Positions 1-7,831 of a DNA stretch of 64,000 bases are shown piece by piece. The stretch is taken from the NCBI RefSeq assembly GCF_021554725.1, contig NZ_JAIZDP010000007.1:114628-178627 (forward strand). The letters run 5' to 3'. The position numbers were made by a program, and so were the translations under genes. Numbering within the stretch: position 1 is the stretch's first letter; each line of letters starts with the position of its first letter. Below the pieces are notes generated by a model. The model was not told where the DNA came from and did not search any database. It saw only the letters and a program-made list of their open reading frames with translations. Source of the DNA: Sinomonas notoginsengisoli. GTDB lineage: Bacteria; Actinomycetota; Actinomycetes; Actinomycetales; Micrococcaceae.

Positions 1-326
1 TCTGGCGCGGGGACACAGCCGGTAGCCGAGGCCGGCCCGCAGGGAAGGGCGTCGGAAAGCGGGGCGGGGCCGCCCGGTTCGCCGGGACCCGGTCCCACGA
101 CGGCGGTGAGGCGTGCCGTCGCCACCGCGTCGAGGGCGTGCTCGAGGAGAGTTGCGCCCCGGTAGGCGAGCTGGGGCTTGGGGAATCCGCCGAGCCTTGA
201 CGCACGGCCTCCCGCGAGGATTACCGCGTCGAAGCCAACCGCCGCGGCGGGCGAAGGGTCCGCGGCAGGCGAGCCGTCGCCGTCGTGCGTCAGGCCGCCG
301 ACTCCGGGGCGAGGAATGGACTCCAC
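1..326 (-). CDS. Molybdenum cofactor guanylyltransferase-like NTP transferase, N-terminal part (runs off the window)
   Basis: The reverse strand is open from 326 to the window edge. After a poorly conserved lead it reads FDAVILAGGRASRLGG followed by FPKPQLAYRG, the nucleotide-binding signature loop of MobA/MobA-like nucleotidyltransferases. MobA attaches GMP to molybdopterin in the cytoplasm. About 108 residues are visible; the catalytic remainder lies beyond the window. No ATG is present. The GTG at 326 is the most upstream reasonable start and overlaps the end of the HNH gene by 37 bases; a later start nearer the GGR motif is possible. The family call is firm, but GMP versus CMP or another nucleotide cannot be decided from this fragment. 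Confidence 0.7.
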   Translation of the reverse strand, partial: MESIPRPGVGGLTHDGDGSPAADPSPAAAVGFDAVILAGGRASRLGGFPKPQLAYRGATLLEHALDAVATARLTAVVGPGPGEPGGPAPLSDALPCGPASATGCVPAP

Positions 327-790
327 TGCGCTGCGGGCTTCTCCAGTTCCTTGATCTGCCAGACGACGCCGACCGGTGCCGCGGGCGCGAAGCGCAGCTT
401 CCAGCCCATCTCGCCTGGGGTGTGGTCGCCCTTGACGTTGTTGCACCGCAGACAGCAGGCCACAAGGTTCTCCCAAGAGTCCGCCCCGCCACGGGAGCGC
501 GGGAGGACGTGGTCCACCGTGTGGGCCGCCTTGCCGCAGTACGCACACGCGTGCGCGTCCCGACGCAGAACGCCACGTCTGCTGACTGCAGTCCCGTGGG
601 TCCGCCGCGGCCTGATGTACCGATGGAGCAGAATCACCGAGGGGCGCCCTAGCACATCGCGCGGTCCGACGACTGGCTCGCCGTCTTCCGCCACGACGCT
701 CGCCTTTCCGGCGAGCACGAGCACGAGCGCGCGGCGGAAGGTGACCACTGCGAGCGGTTCATATCCAGCATTGAGAACGAGTGTGCGCAT
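290..790 (-). CDS. HNH endonuclease family protein
   Basis: A 166-residue cytoplasmic protein. The C-terminal half has the HNH nuclease core: C82-x2-C85, then DHVLPRSRGG with D93-H94, N108, and a second zinc knuckle C113-x2-C116 followed by NN. The four cysteines should bind a structural zinc, and the D-H and N residues the catalytic metal. The N-terminal 60 residues (LVLNAGYEPL) match the standalone actinobacterial HNH proteins found in most genomes of this group, whose physiological target is unknown. It starts with ATG and its end overlaps the MobA-like gene, suggesting co-transcription. No toxin, restriction or phage partner is next to it. Confidence 0.9.
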   Translation of the reverse strand: MRTLVLNAGYEPLAVVTFRRALVLVLAGKASVVAEDGEPVVGPRDVLGRPSVILLHRYIRPRRTHGTAVSRRGVLRRDAHACAYCGKAAHTVDHVLPRSRGGADSWENLVACCLRCNNVKGDHTPGEMGWKLRFAPAAPVGVVWQIKELEKPAAQWSPFLAPESAA

Positions 791-976
791 GCGCGTTCCT
801 CACGGCCGCACCCGGTCAGGGGCACAGGGCCGGCTGCCCTGTGCGTAGCCGGGCTGATCGACTCTCCAAGAGTACTGAACAGTACCGCGATTAAACGAAC
901 ACGGTGTCTGGAGGGACCCGGGCGGTCCAGCAGCGTTCACCGGCCAGACACCTTGTGACGTGGGTGTGACATACGC

Positions 977-1012
977 GAGGACGCCCCCTCCCGATGGGGA
1001 GAGGGCGTCCTC
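977..1012 (-). terminator. Hairpin terminator after the first NlpC/P60 gene
   Basis: A GC-rich near-perfect inverted repeat (GAGGACGCCC against GGGCGTCCTC, with CTCCC/GGGAG inside and a short ATC loop) lies about 50 bases downstream of the stop at 1064. It has no clear T-run, as is common in actinobacteria. The region 791-1063 otherwise holds only the HNH upstream sequence. Confidence 0.7.
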
Positions 1013-1063
1013 GACTGGGGGCTTTGGAGGCCGTTCGCTGCCTCCGCCAGATCTGCGCTGCGG

Positions 1064-1861
1064 TCAGCCGATGCGGATGGGAACGGGGCCGGAGCCGACG
1101 TAGGCGCTGAAGAGCGCCGTGGTGCCGCCATTCCATCCGCCGTGGACGGCCATGCCGTTGCCCACGTAGACAGCGATGTGGGCCATGCCCATGCCGCCGT
1201 TGGCGTAGTACAGCAGGTCGCCCGGCTGGGCCTCCGCCATGCTGACGGTGCGGCCGAGGGACAGGTAGCCTGCTGGCCACCCGTGGTAGTTGATGCCGAC
1301 AGCCGCGAGCGAGTTGGTCGCGAGCATCGTGCAGTCCTGCGCGACGCCGAGCTGTGCATATGCGGCGGCGGCGATGGCAGCGCCCTTGCCCGACGAGGCG
1401 GCAGGCTTGGGGGCCGGAGCCGGGGCGGGCGCGGTGGCCGCGACCTGGACCTTGGGGGCCGGAGCGGGCTGGGCGGGAGCCCGTACGGCAGGAGCCGGAG
1501 CCGGGGCGGGGGCCGGAGCCGGGGCCTCGACCACCGGAGCGGGAGCGGGAGCCTCGACTACCGGGGCAGCGACCGACTCGACGGCCGGGCGCTCAAAGCT
1601 GAGATTCGCCGTGGCCTCGGCCGAAATCGGTGCCTGGACGGCACTCTCGACATCGAGCGCAACCGGAGCGGAGGCTTCCCGCTGGGTGGGGACGCCAGCA
1701 TTGGCAGCGACGCTGCCGGTGAGCACAAGGCCACCAGCGGCGGCGACGACGGCGGCCTGACGGCCGACGCCACCGGCGTTCTCGGTGACGGCCTTCGCGA
1801 TGACTGCCAGCGAGGAGGTGTTGGCCGCGCGGTGGCGGGCAATGCCTGCACGTGTGGTCAT
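1064..1861 (-). CDS. Secreted NlpC/P60 (C40) family peptidoglycan endopeptidase-like protein with Pro/Ala linker
   Basis: 265 residues from the ATG at 1861; an upstream TTG extension is possible but the conserved N-terminus starts here. Order: basic lead (about 1-30), hydrophobic export segment with GGVGRQAAVVAAAGG (30-55), a SFERPAVESVAAPVVE motif (88-103), an Ala/Pro-rich wall-spanning linker (about 103-155), then the NlpC/P60 domain. Candidate catalytic residues are C177 in QDCTML and H228 in AHIAVYVGNG; PGDLLYY at 213 is typical. Family members cut peptidoglycan stem peptides outside the membrane. The usual DCSGF block is replaced by DCTML, so substrate or activity may differ. It lies 106 bases downstream of the second NlpC/P60 gene and has no riboswitch of its own. 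Confidence 0.85.
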   Translation of the reverse strand: MTTRAGIARHRAANTSSLAVIAKAVTENAGGVGRQAAVVAAAGGLVLTGSVAANAGVPTQREASAPVALDVESAVQAPISAEATANLSFERPAVESVAAPVVEAPAPAPVVEAPAPAPAPAPAPAVRAPAQPAPAPKVQVAATAPAPAPAPKPAASSGKGAAIAAAAYAQLGVAQDCTMLATNSLAAVGINYHGWPAGYLSLGRTVSMAEAQPGDLLYYANGGMGMAHIAVYVGNGMAVHGGWNGGTTALFSAYVGSGPVPIRIG

Positions 1862-1889
1862 GGAGGGGGTTCTCTCTTTCGTGTTCTTC

Positions 1890-1913
1890 AGGCCGCAGGG
1901 GGTAGTGCGGCCT
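1890..1913 (-). terminator. Intergenic hairpin between the two NlpC/P60 genes
   Basis: A perfect 8-bp inverted repeat, AGGCCGCA/TGCGGCCT with an 8-base loop, between the stop of the upstream gene and the start at 1861. It has no T-run, so it may be a weak terminator or attenuator that lowers read-through into the downstream paralogue. Confidence 0.5.
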
Positions 1914-1967
1914 TCAGTGGGCAACACGGTCACGAGCAAGCCGCATCACCCGGGGTACGGATTGTTC

Positions 1968-2750
1968 TCAGCGGGCCATGGTGTAGAAAGCCGACGAGCC
2001 AGTAGCGCTCACCGCGTGGAGCAGGGTGCCCTGGGAGGGGTTCAGGGCACTGATCATCATCCCATTGCCGACGTAGATGCCGACGTGGGCGCCGCCGTTC
2101 TGGACCACCAGGTCACCCGGGGAGGGGGTGGCGGTCGGGGTCATGACGGACCACGCCTGGACGCGGGGAATGCTGATGCCGGCCTGCGCGTAGACCCACT
2201 GGGTGAAGCCCGAGCAGTCCCAGCCGGCAGGCGTGGTGCCGCCCCAGACGTACGGGTGGCCGATGCCGGTGTAGGCGATGCCAGCCAGGCTCGAGCCGGC
2301 TGCATTCACCGTCGCCGCGGCACGCGGTGCCGACGACTGGGTGGTGACAGCGGCCCGCTGGGCTGGCGCCGGCTGAGCGGCCGGCGCTGGCTGAGCGGCC
2401 GGCGCTGGCTGAGCGGCCGGCGCCGGCTGAGCGGCCGGAGCCTTCTCGACGACGGGCGCGGCAACCGTCTCGACGGAGGGGCGCTCGAAGGAGATCTGGA
2501 CTTCATTGGACGCGACGACGCTCGGCGCAGAGGCGTTTGCCACGTCGGAGAGGGCGGAAGCCTCACGCTGGGTTTCCGCGGCCTGGGCGGGAAGCCCGGC
2601 GCTGATGATCAGACCGGACGCCGCCGCGATGACGGCCGCCTGGCGGCCGATCGTGCCTGCATTTCCGGACATTGCCTGCGCGACAGCCTCAAGCGGGCTC
2701 GTGCGGGCCGGAAGCGCGCGGTGGCGCGCAGTCAACGTTCGAGTCGACAC
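1968..2750 (-). CDS. Secreted NlpC/P60 (C40) peptidoglycan endopeptidase
   Basis: 260 residues. The GTG at 2750 was chosen because GGGAGAGG lies 8 bases upstream and the resulting start (MSTRTLTARHRA) aligns with the neighbouring paralogue (MTTRAGIARHRA); a TTG at 2768 lacks a ribosome site. Order: basic lead, hydrophobic export segment containing IGRQAAVIAAASG (about 34-57), SFERPSVETVAAPVVE (87-102), four tandem AAQPAP repeats (about 105-130), then the NlpC/P60 domain with WDCSGF (C179), AHVGIYVGNG (H222) and SPGDLV. This is the complete canonical motif set, so active D,L-endopeptidase function at the cell wall is likely. A c-di-AMP riboswitch fills its leader, so expression should respond to that messenger. 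Confidence 0.93.
   Translation of the reverse strand: MSTRTLTARHRALPARTSPLEAVAQAMSGNAGTIGRQAAVIAAASGLIISAGLPAQAAETQREASALSDVANASAPSVVASNEVQISFERPSVETVAAPVVEKAPAAQPAPAAQPAPAAQPAPAAQPAPAQRAAVTTQSSAPRAAATVNAAGSSLAGIAYTGIGHPYVWGGTTPAGWDCSGFTQWVYAQAGISIPRVQAWSVMTPTATPSPGDLVVQNGGAHVGIYVGNGMMISALNPSQGTLLHAVSATGSSAFYTMAR
2365..2436. repeat. Four tandem 18-bp repeats encoding AAQPAP
   Basis: Four consecutive 18-bp units, GGCGCYGGCTGAGCGGCC (plus strand), at 2365, 2383, 2401 and 2419; units 2-3 are identical, as are units 1 and 4. They encode the Pro/Ala linker between the export segment and the NlpC/P60 domain. Being in frame, copy-number changes would only lengthen or shorten the linker. Confidence 0.95.
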
Positions 2751-2769
2751 AGAAATAGCCTCTCCCAAT

Positions 2770-2932
2770 GCCTACGAGGTGAGCTGTCGGGTTCGGATGG
2801 AAAGTATCCGGCGCCCTGACGGATCAGGCCGCTTAACCCCAAGGCCCTCCGAAGAGGACCAAAAGTGGTTCCCCCGCCTCTGCCAGCGGTATGTGCGAAC
2901 GGCTCCGGGAAGTGGCAGAGCTCGGCGAGCTT
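2770..2932 (-). promoter_or_regulatory. Cyclic di-AMP riboswitch (ydaO/yuaA class)
   Basis: Read on the minus strand the leader contains, in order, CTCGCCGAGCTCTGCCA, GGCAGAGGCGGGGGAACCA, TTGGGGTTAA, and finally CCGAACCCGACAGCTCACC followed by TCGTAGGC. These are the conserved blocks of the ydaO/yuaA RNA that binds cyclic di-AMP and is common upstream of cell-wall hydrolase genes in actinobacteria. It ends 20 bases before the NlpC/P60 start at 2750. Binding usually turns expression off. The motif blocks are seen directly; ligand and direction of control follow from the known class. Confidence 0.9.
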
Positions 2933-3054
2933 CCCGAATGTTCCAACTTGGTAGGAGCTGGAACAGGAATGACCCTACCCGAGACCAGACGAAAAGTCAC
3001 ATTCGGATCACGGCCAGAAAAACGGGCGTCACGAACAGGACACGGCGGCCGTGA

Positions 3055-3873
3055 TCAGAGCCAGCCGGTCGGATCTACGACCTCGCCGTTCACCATGACT
3101 TCGAAGTGGAGATGGCAACCCGTCGAGGCCCCGCTGGTCCCGCTGAGGGCGATGAGAGAGCCTCGGTCGACCTTCTGCCCCACTGACACGGAGAACGATG
3201 CGAGATGGTTGTACGTCGTCTCTAGCCCGTTCCCGTGGTCGACCACGACGCGGTTGCCGCCGCCGTACGGATGCCAGCCGGCGAAGGTCACCGTGCCGCC
3301 CGCCGCTGCCTTGACCGCCGCGCCGCACTGGGCCACGAAGTCCTGCCCCCTGTGGAACTCGGCCACGCCCGTCAGGGGGCTCACCCGGGAGCCGAAGGGC
3401 GAGGAAGGATCGATGGAGTCCAACGGGGCACCAAGCGCATGGTGCGCCTCAGTCGGCGTGATCCTGCCTGCTGATTCCGACTCGAGCATGTGCCTGAGGC
3501 GGCCGTCGGGGTCCACCGTGCTGCCCACGGACGCGCGGGAGAAGGCCACAACAGCGTCCGTCGAGGCCGTCACCTCGGGCTGCTGCTGTGCGATTTCCAT
3601 GGCGGGGGCAGTCTGGGGCGCCTGGCCTGCGGCCGTGGGGACAGTAACGGTGAGCACGAGCCCTGTGGCCGCGAGCGCTACGCCGGCCTTCTGCCCTACA
3701 CCACCGGCCGCGGCCATCTCTGCCAGCTGGCGCATGGGGCCCGGGCGGGCGGCGGCCCGGCGGCCCCGCTGCCCGTCACTGCGCGAGCCTGCCCCTGTGG
3801 AGGTCGACGGCGTGGGGTGGTGGGCGGGCGGCACAGTGGCCCGCCGCCGCCCACGGGTGGCTAGCTGCGTCAA
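3055..3873 (-). CDS. Secreted M23 (LytM-type) peptidoglycan metallo-endopeptidase
   Basis: 272 residues. The TTG at 3873 was chosen because GAGAGGGA sits 6 bases upstream and no ATG or GTG in frame fits. A long basic lead (1-45) precedes a hydrophobic export segment (about 57-83, with GGVGQKAGVALAATG). The C-terminal half is an M23 domain with zinc ligands H174 and D178 (HRGQD) and H256 in CHLHFE, with H254 as the usual catalytic partner. GNRVVVDHGNG and YNHLAS are typical LytM blocks. The enzyme should cut peptide bridges or stems in the wall. Its export segment resembles those of the two neighbouring NlpC/P60 proteins, and its leader carries a second c-di-AMP riboswitch. Confidence 0.93.
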   Translation of the reverse strand: MTQLATRGRRRATVPPAHHPTPSTSTGAGSRSDGQRGRRAAARPGPMRQLAEMAAAGGVGQKAGVALAATGLVLTVTVPTAAGQAPQTAPAMEIAQQQPEVTASTDAVVAFSRASVGSTVDPDGRLRHMLESESAGRITPTEAHHALGAPLDSIDPSSPFGSRVSPLTGVAEFHRGQDFVAQCGAAVKAAAGGTVTFAGWHPYGGGNRVVVDHGNGLETTYNHLASFSVSVGQKVDRGSLIALSGTSGASTGCHLHFEVMVNGEVVDPTGWL

Positions 3874-3892
3874 GCGATTCCCTCTCTGTCAT

Positions 3893-4108
3893 CGCCTGCG
3901 AAGTTAGCTGTCGGGTTCGAGTCAGAGAGCCACAGACTCGGCCCAGCCGCGTCGGGCAAGGCAGGCGACGGCCTGAGGCTGGCGCGTGCGGGTTCTTCCG
4001 AAGCGTGCTGCGGGCTTCACCCCAAAGCGGCTCACGCCGCCACCGGTGGTTCCCCCGCCTCTGCCATCATCTGGATTCTGGTCCAGACCCGCTGGCAGAG
4101 CTCGGCGT
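3893..4108 (-). promoter_or_regulatory. Second cyclic di-AMP riboswitch (ydaO/yuaA class)
   Basis: On the minus strand: CGCCGAGCTCTGCCA, GGCAGAGGCGGGGGAACCA, TTTGGGGTGAA, then CGAACCCGACAGCTAACTTC and GCAGGC, the same conserved block order as the element at 2770-2932. The variable arm between the GGGGTGAA and CCGACAG blocks is longer (about 110 bases). It lies about 20 bases upstream of the M23 start. Confidence 0.9.
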
Positions 4109-4148
4109 GCAGGTCGGACGACGTCAAGACGTCTCGGCGTCGTTTCTA

Positions 4149-4178
4149 AGAATACGAGCGAAGTGCAGAATGTAACAA
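4149..4178 (-). promoter_or_regulatory. Candidate promoter for the riboswitch-M23 transcript
   Basis: On the minus strand TTGTTA and TATTCT are separated by 18 bases, in a locally AT-rich patch about 40 bases before the riboswitch. Spacing and sequence fit a housekeeping sigma promoter; there is no experimental support. The remainder of 4179-4330 holds no gene that I can see. Confidence 0.4.
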
Positions 4179-4330
4179 TTCCGTGATCTTTAATGAGACT
4201 TAGCTCACAAGCTACTTGCGGGTAGGCATTAATCCAAGCGGTAGAGTTTTTGTCTCTTTCTGTGAACCTGTGTGAGGTCTCCGCGAGGTCGAGGTCCGCG
4301 GGCCGGGATCGCGAGGGGATGAGGGGCGAA

Positions 4331-5026
4331 TCAGCCGACGGAGACGAAGACGTGGGCGGCGACCTCCGCGGGGAGCTCGAGAGCTCCGTCCACGCTCGCC
4401 ACCCGAACGGAGATGTAGTCGCCCACCCGCTCGAGCGAGATCTCGGCGCCCGGATGGATGCCGCCCTCGTCGAGCTGGACGAGGAGCTCCGGATCCACCT
4501 GAATCGGCTCGGCGAGGCGGCACACCACCACGCGAGAGCCGGGAGCGTACTTCCCCATCGCCTCGACGAGCGTCACGACGCCGTCGGTGAACCCCTCGGA
4601 CGCCTCGCCGCCCAGATCCTCGAGCCCTGGGATCGGATTGCCGTAGGGGGACTCGCTGGGCCGGCCGAGGAGCTCAAAGAGCCGGCGCTCCACCCTCTCG
4701 CTCATGACGTGTTCCCACCGGCAGGCTTCGTCGTGGACGTACGGCCAGTCCAGGCCGATCACGTCGGCCAGGAGACGCTCGGCGAGCCGGTGCTTTCGCA
4801 TGACCTCGGTAGCGCGCTTGCGCCCCGCGTCCGTGAGCTCGAGGTGGCGATCGCCGGAGACAACCACGAGTCCGTCCCGCTCCATGCGCGCGACAGTCTG
4901 GGACACCGTAGGGCCGGAATGGCGCAACCGCTCGGCGATGCGCGCGCGCAGAGGAGTAATGCCCTCCTCCTCGAGCTCGAGGATGGTGCGCAGGTACATC
5001 TCGGTGGTATCGATGAGGTCGGACAT
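4331..5026 (-). CDS. DtxR/IdeR-family metal-dependent transcriptional regulator
   Basis: 231 residues, the family's usual size. Winged-helix DNA-binding region (about 1-65, with [15 protein letters not shown]), dimerisation and metal-binding region (about 66-140) and a C-terminal SH3-like domain (about 150-231). Metal-ligand residues are recognisable: M10, H79 in KHRLAER, E83, H98, C102 and E105-H106 in [12 protein letters not shown]. With Fe(II) or Mn(II) bound, such proteins repress metal-uptake genes or activate storage genes. Iron versus manganese specificity is uncertain; C102 and SH3-domain retention favour the IdeR/DtxR branch. It is divergent from serC across a 200-base gap. Confidence 0.9.
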   Translation of the reverse strand: MSDLIDTTEMYLRTILELEEEGITPLRARIAERLRHSGPTVSQTVARMERDGLVVVSGDRHLELTDAGRKRATEVMRKHRLAERLLADVIGLDWPYVHDEACRWEHVMSERVERRLFELLGRPSESPYGNPIPGLEDLGGEASEGFTDGVVTLVEAMGKYAPGSRVVVCRLAEPIQVDPELLVQLDEGGIHPGAEISLERVGDYISVRVASVDGALELPAEVAAHVFVSVG

Positions 5027-5168
5027 GCGTGCTTCGAGCTCCTGGCGTGGTGGGCGGTGGGGGTCACTGCTCGATAGAGAGTCTAGCTTATTTTGATCTG
5101 CTCAGATTAGGCGCCGAGGGCGCTCAAGTGCGGATTCGCACGGTCCCGCGCGGGTGCGGCACACTTGA

Positions 5169-6359
<1,191 letters not shown>

Positions 6360-6392
6360 CACTCGCCGTTCCACCGATCCGGCAAAGCGGAC

Positions 6393-6431
6393 GACGTCGG
6401 GCCCCCACCTCCGCGGGGGGGGCCCGACGTC
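6393..6431 (+). terminator. Rho-independent-type terminator after serC
   Basis: A 14-base arm, GACGTCGGGCCCCC, pairs with GGGGGCCCGACGTC around a short loop 34 bases after the serC stop. It is almost palindromic and could also end transcripts arriving from the DUF3027 gene on the other strand. Confidence 0.85.
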
Positions 6432-6470
6432 CCGTTGGCTTGTCAGTGGTCGTCTGGTGCCGTCTCCGTC

Positions 6471-6989
6471 TCAGGAACCGGCATCGGGCTGCGCCGGCGT
6501 TTCGGACTGTCCCGGCGCTTCAGGCGCGGTGCCCTCAGAAGGCTCGCCCTCGCCGTCGTGCGGCGTGGGCTCCTCGGAAGCCGCAGGCTGCTCGGCGGCC
6601 CGCTCCTCGGGGCGGACTCGCTCCGACCAGGGCACCCACTCAGGGGCGAGGACGGCGTCGTCGGAGGGAACGAGTCCGATCTCGCTCACAGTGGCCACCT
6701 TCGAGCGCGTGATCCGGGCCATGGTGACGTACCACTGCCAGCCCCGATAGCCCGGCAGGAGCGAGGTGAACAGGTGGGTCACCACACGCTCGCCCTCGCT
6801 CTTGGCCGCCAAGTGTTCCCCGATGTCCTCGGGCCGGGCGATGTCGGCGAGGGCCGCCCTCGCCGTGTCCACGGCGGCAGCGGCCGCCAGGAAGGAGTCC
6901 GGCTTCCCAACACGCCAGACAGGCACGCCGGTCTTGCGCTTGGGGGCTGGTGCCGCGCCGGTCTGGGCGGGGACGGAGGCGTCAGTCAT
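6471..6989 (-). CDS. DUF3027 domain protein
   Basis: 172 residues. The conserved core spans about 25-120 (AVDTARAALADIA, VVTHLFTSLLPGYRGWQWYVT, VSEIGLVPSDDA), followed by an acidic Pro/Glu-rich tail of about 50 residues. DUF3027 proteins are widespread in actinobacteria, of unknown function, and usually sit next to a cold-shock-domain gene, as here. The start is 2 bases after the stop of the cold-shock gene, so translation is probably coupled. Confidence 0.88.
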   Translation of the reverse strand: MTDASVPAQTGAAPAPKRKTGVPVWRVGKPDSFLAAAAAVDTARAALADIARPEDIGEHLAAKSEGERVVTHLFTSLLPGYRGWQWYVTMARITRSKVATVSEIGLVPSDDAVLAPEWVPWSERVRPEERAAEQPAASEEPTPHDGEGEPSEGTAPEAPGQSETPAQPDAGS

Positions 6990-6991
6990 GG

Positions 6992-7366
6992 CTAAGCGTC
7001 GAGCTGGTCGGCGACACGGCGGAGGACGGCAGCGATCGAGGCACCCTTGTCGGGGTAGGTGCCCTTGGAGAGCTGGCCCGAAAGGTTGTCGAGGACGCTC
7101 ACGAGGTCCTGCACGATCGGCGCGAGCTCACGGGCAGGCATGCGCTTGGCCCTGGCCACGGACGGAAGCTTGTCGAGGACCCGCACGGACAGCGCCTGCG
7201 GCCCACGGCGCCCGTCGGCGATGCCGTACTCGAGCCGAGTCCCCGTCTTCACCTCCGTCTCGGCGGGCACGGCGGAACCGGGCAGGAAGACCTCCTGCCC
7301 GTCGTCGCCGGCGATGAACCCGAAGCCCTTCGCCTTGTCGAAGAACTTGACCTTGCCTGTGGGCAC
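6992..7366 (-). CDS. Cold-shock domain protein with C-terminal extension
   Basis: About 124 residues from the GTG at 7366 (PTGKVKFFDKAKGFGFI follows directly); an ATG 15 bases upstream is possible. The first 65 residues form a CspA-like OB fold with RNP1 KGFGFI and an RNP2-like block QEVFLPGSAV. Beyond it is a helical tail of about 55 residues absent from small CspA proteins but usual in this actinobacterial type. It should bind single-stranded RNA or DNA. It is followed after 2 bases by DUF3027, its frequent partner. The 165 bases between it and the next plus-strand gene form a divergent promoter region with no gene. Confidence 0.9.
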   Translation of the reverse strand: MPTGKVKFFDKAKGFGFIAGDDGQEVFLPGSAVPAETEVKTGTRLEYGIADGRRGPQALSVRVLDKLPSVARAKRMPARELAPIVQDLVSVLDNLSGQLSKGTYPDKGASIAAVLRRVADQLDA

Positions 7367-7546
7367 TGCCCCAACCCCCATCCGTGAGGACTCGAAGGAT
7401 CCGCTCGCGGCATGCGGGCCTCGTCCAGAGGACGGCCTGCACAGCTGTGACGAACGGGTTGCTGTACTGCATCTAGGTTACTGGCTCGCACCGCCAAAGT
7501 CGGCCCGGTGCCAGCACCTGCGCCCTCGCGCTGTTAGGTTGGAGCC

Positions 7547-7831
7547 ATGGTGCCTTCCGTGCCTCATCAGGGGCCCCTTGACCCGACGGCGGGTGGCGAG
7601 CGCAGCGTTTCCCACACTGCCACGCCCACCTGGCGGCGCACAGTGACCGCTGCCGGCGTGATCCTCGCTGTGGTCTCGCTCGTGGCGTGGGCCGTCATCC
7701 TCGGCGCCGCGGCCGCCGGGGGCAGCGAGCCCACGTGGGTGGGCGCTCTGGCCCTGTACGGCCTCCCCGCCGCGTTCTTGCTCATGGGGGTCGCGATTGC
7801 GGGGGCCGTCATCGAACGGAGGCGCCGCTAG
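7547..7831 (+). CDS. Small two-helix membrane protein
   Basis: 94 residues. Two hydrophobic segments, roughly 32-56 (VTAAGVILAVVSLVAWAVILG) and 66-88 (GALALYGLPAAFLLMGVAIAG), end in an RRRR tail that should face the cytoplasm. The ATG is preceded by GGAG. I do not recognise a family. The stop overlaps the start of the next gene by one base (TAGTG), implying translational coupling to the helicase-associated protein. Confidence 0.75.
   Translation: MVPSVPHQGPLDPTAGGERSVSHTATPTWRRTVTAAGVILAVVSLVAWAVILGAAAAGGSEPTWVGALALYGLPAAFLLMGVAIAGAVIERRRR

Noticed and set aside
5070..5130. Possible DtxR box upstream of the DtxR-family gene
   Set aside because: The AT-rich patch (TTATTTTGATCTG, CAGATTAGG) has too little symmetry and similarity to the known 19-bp box.
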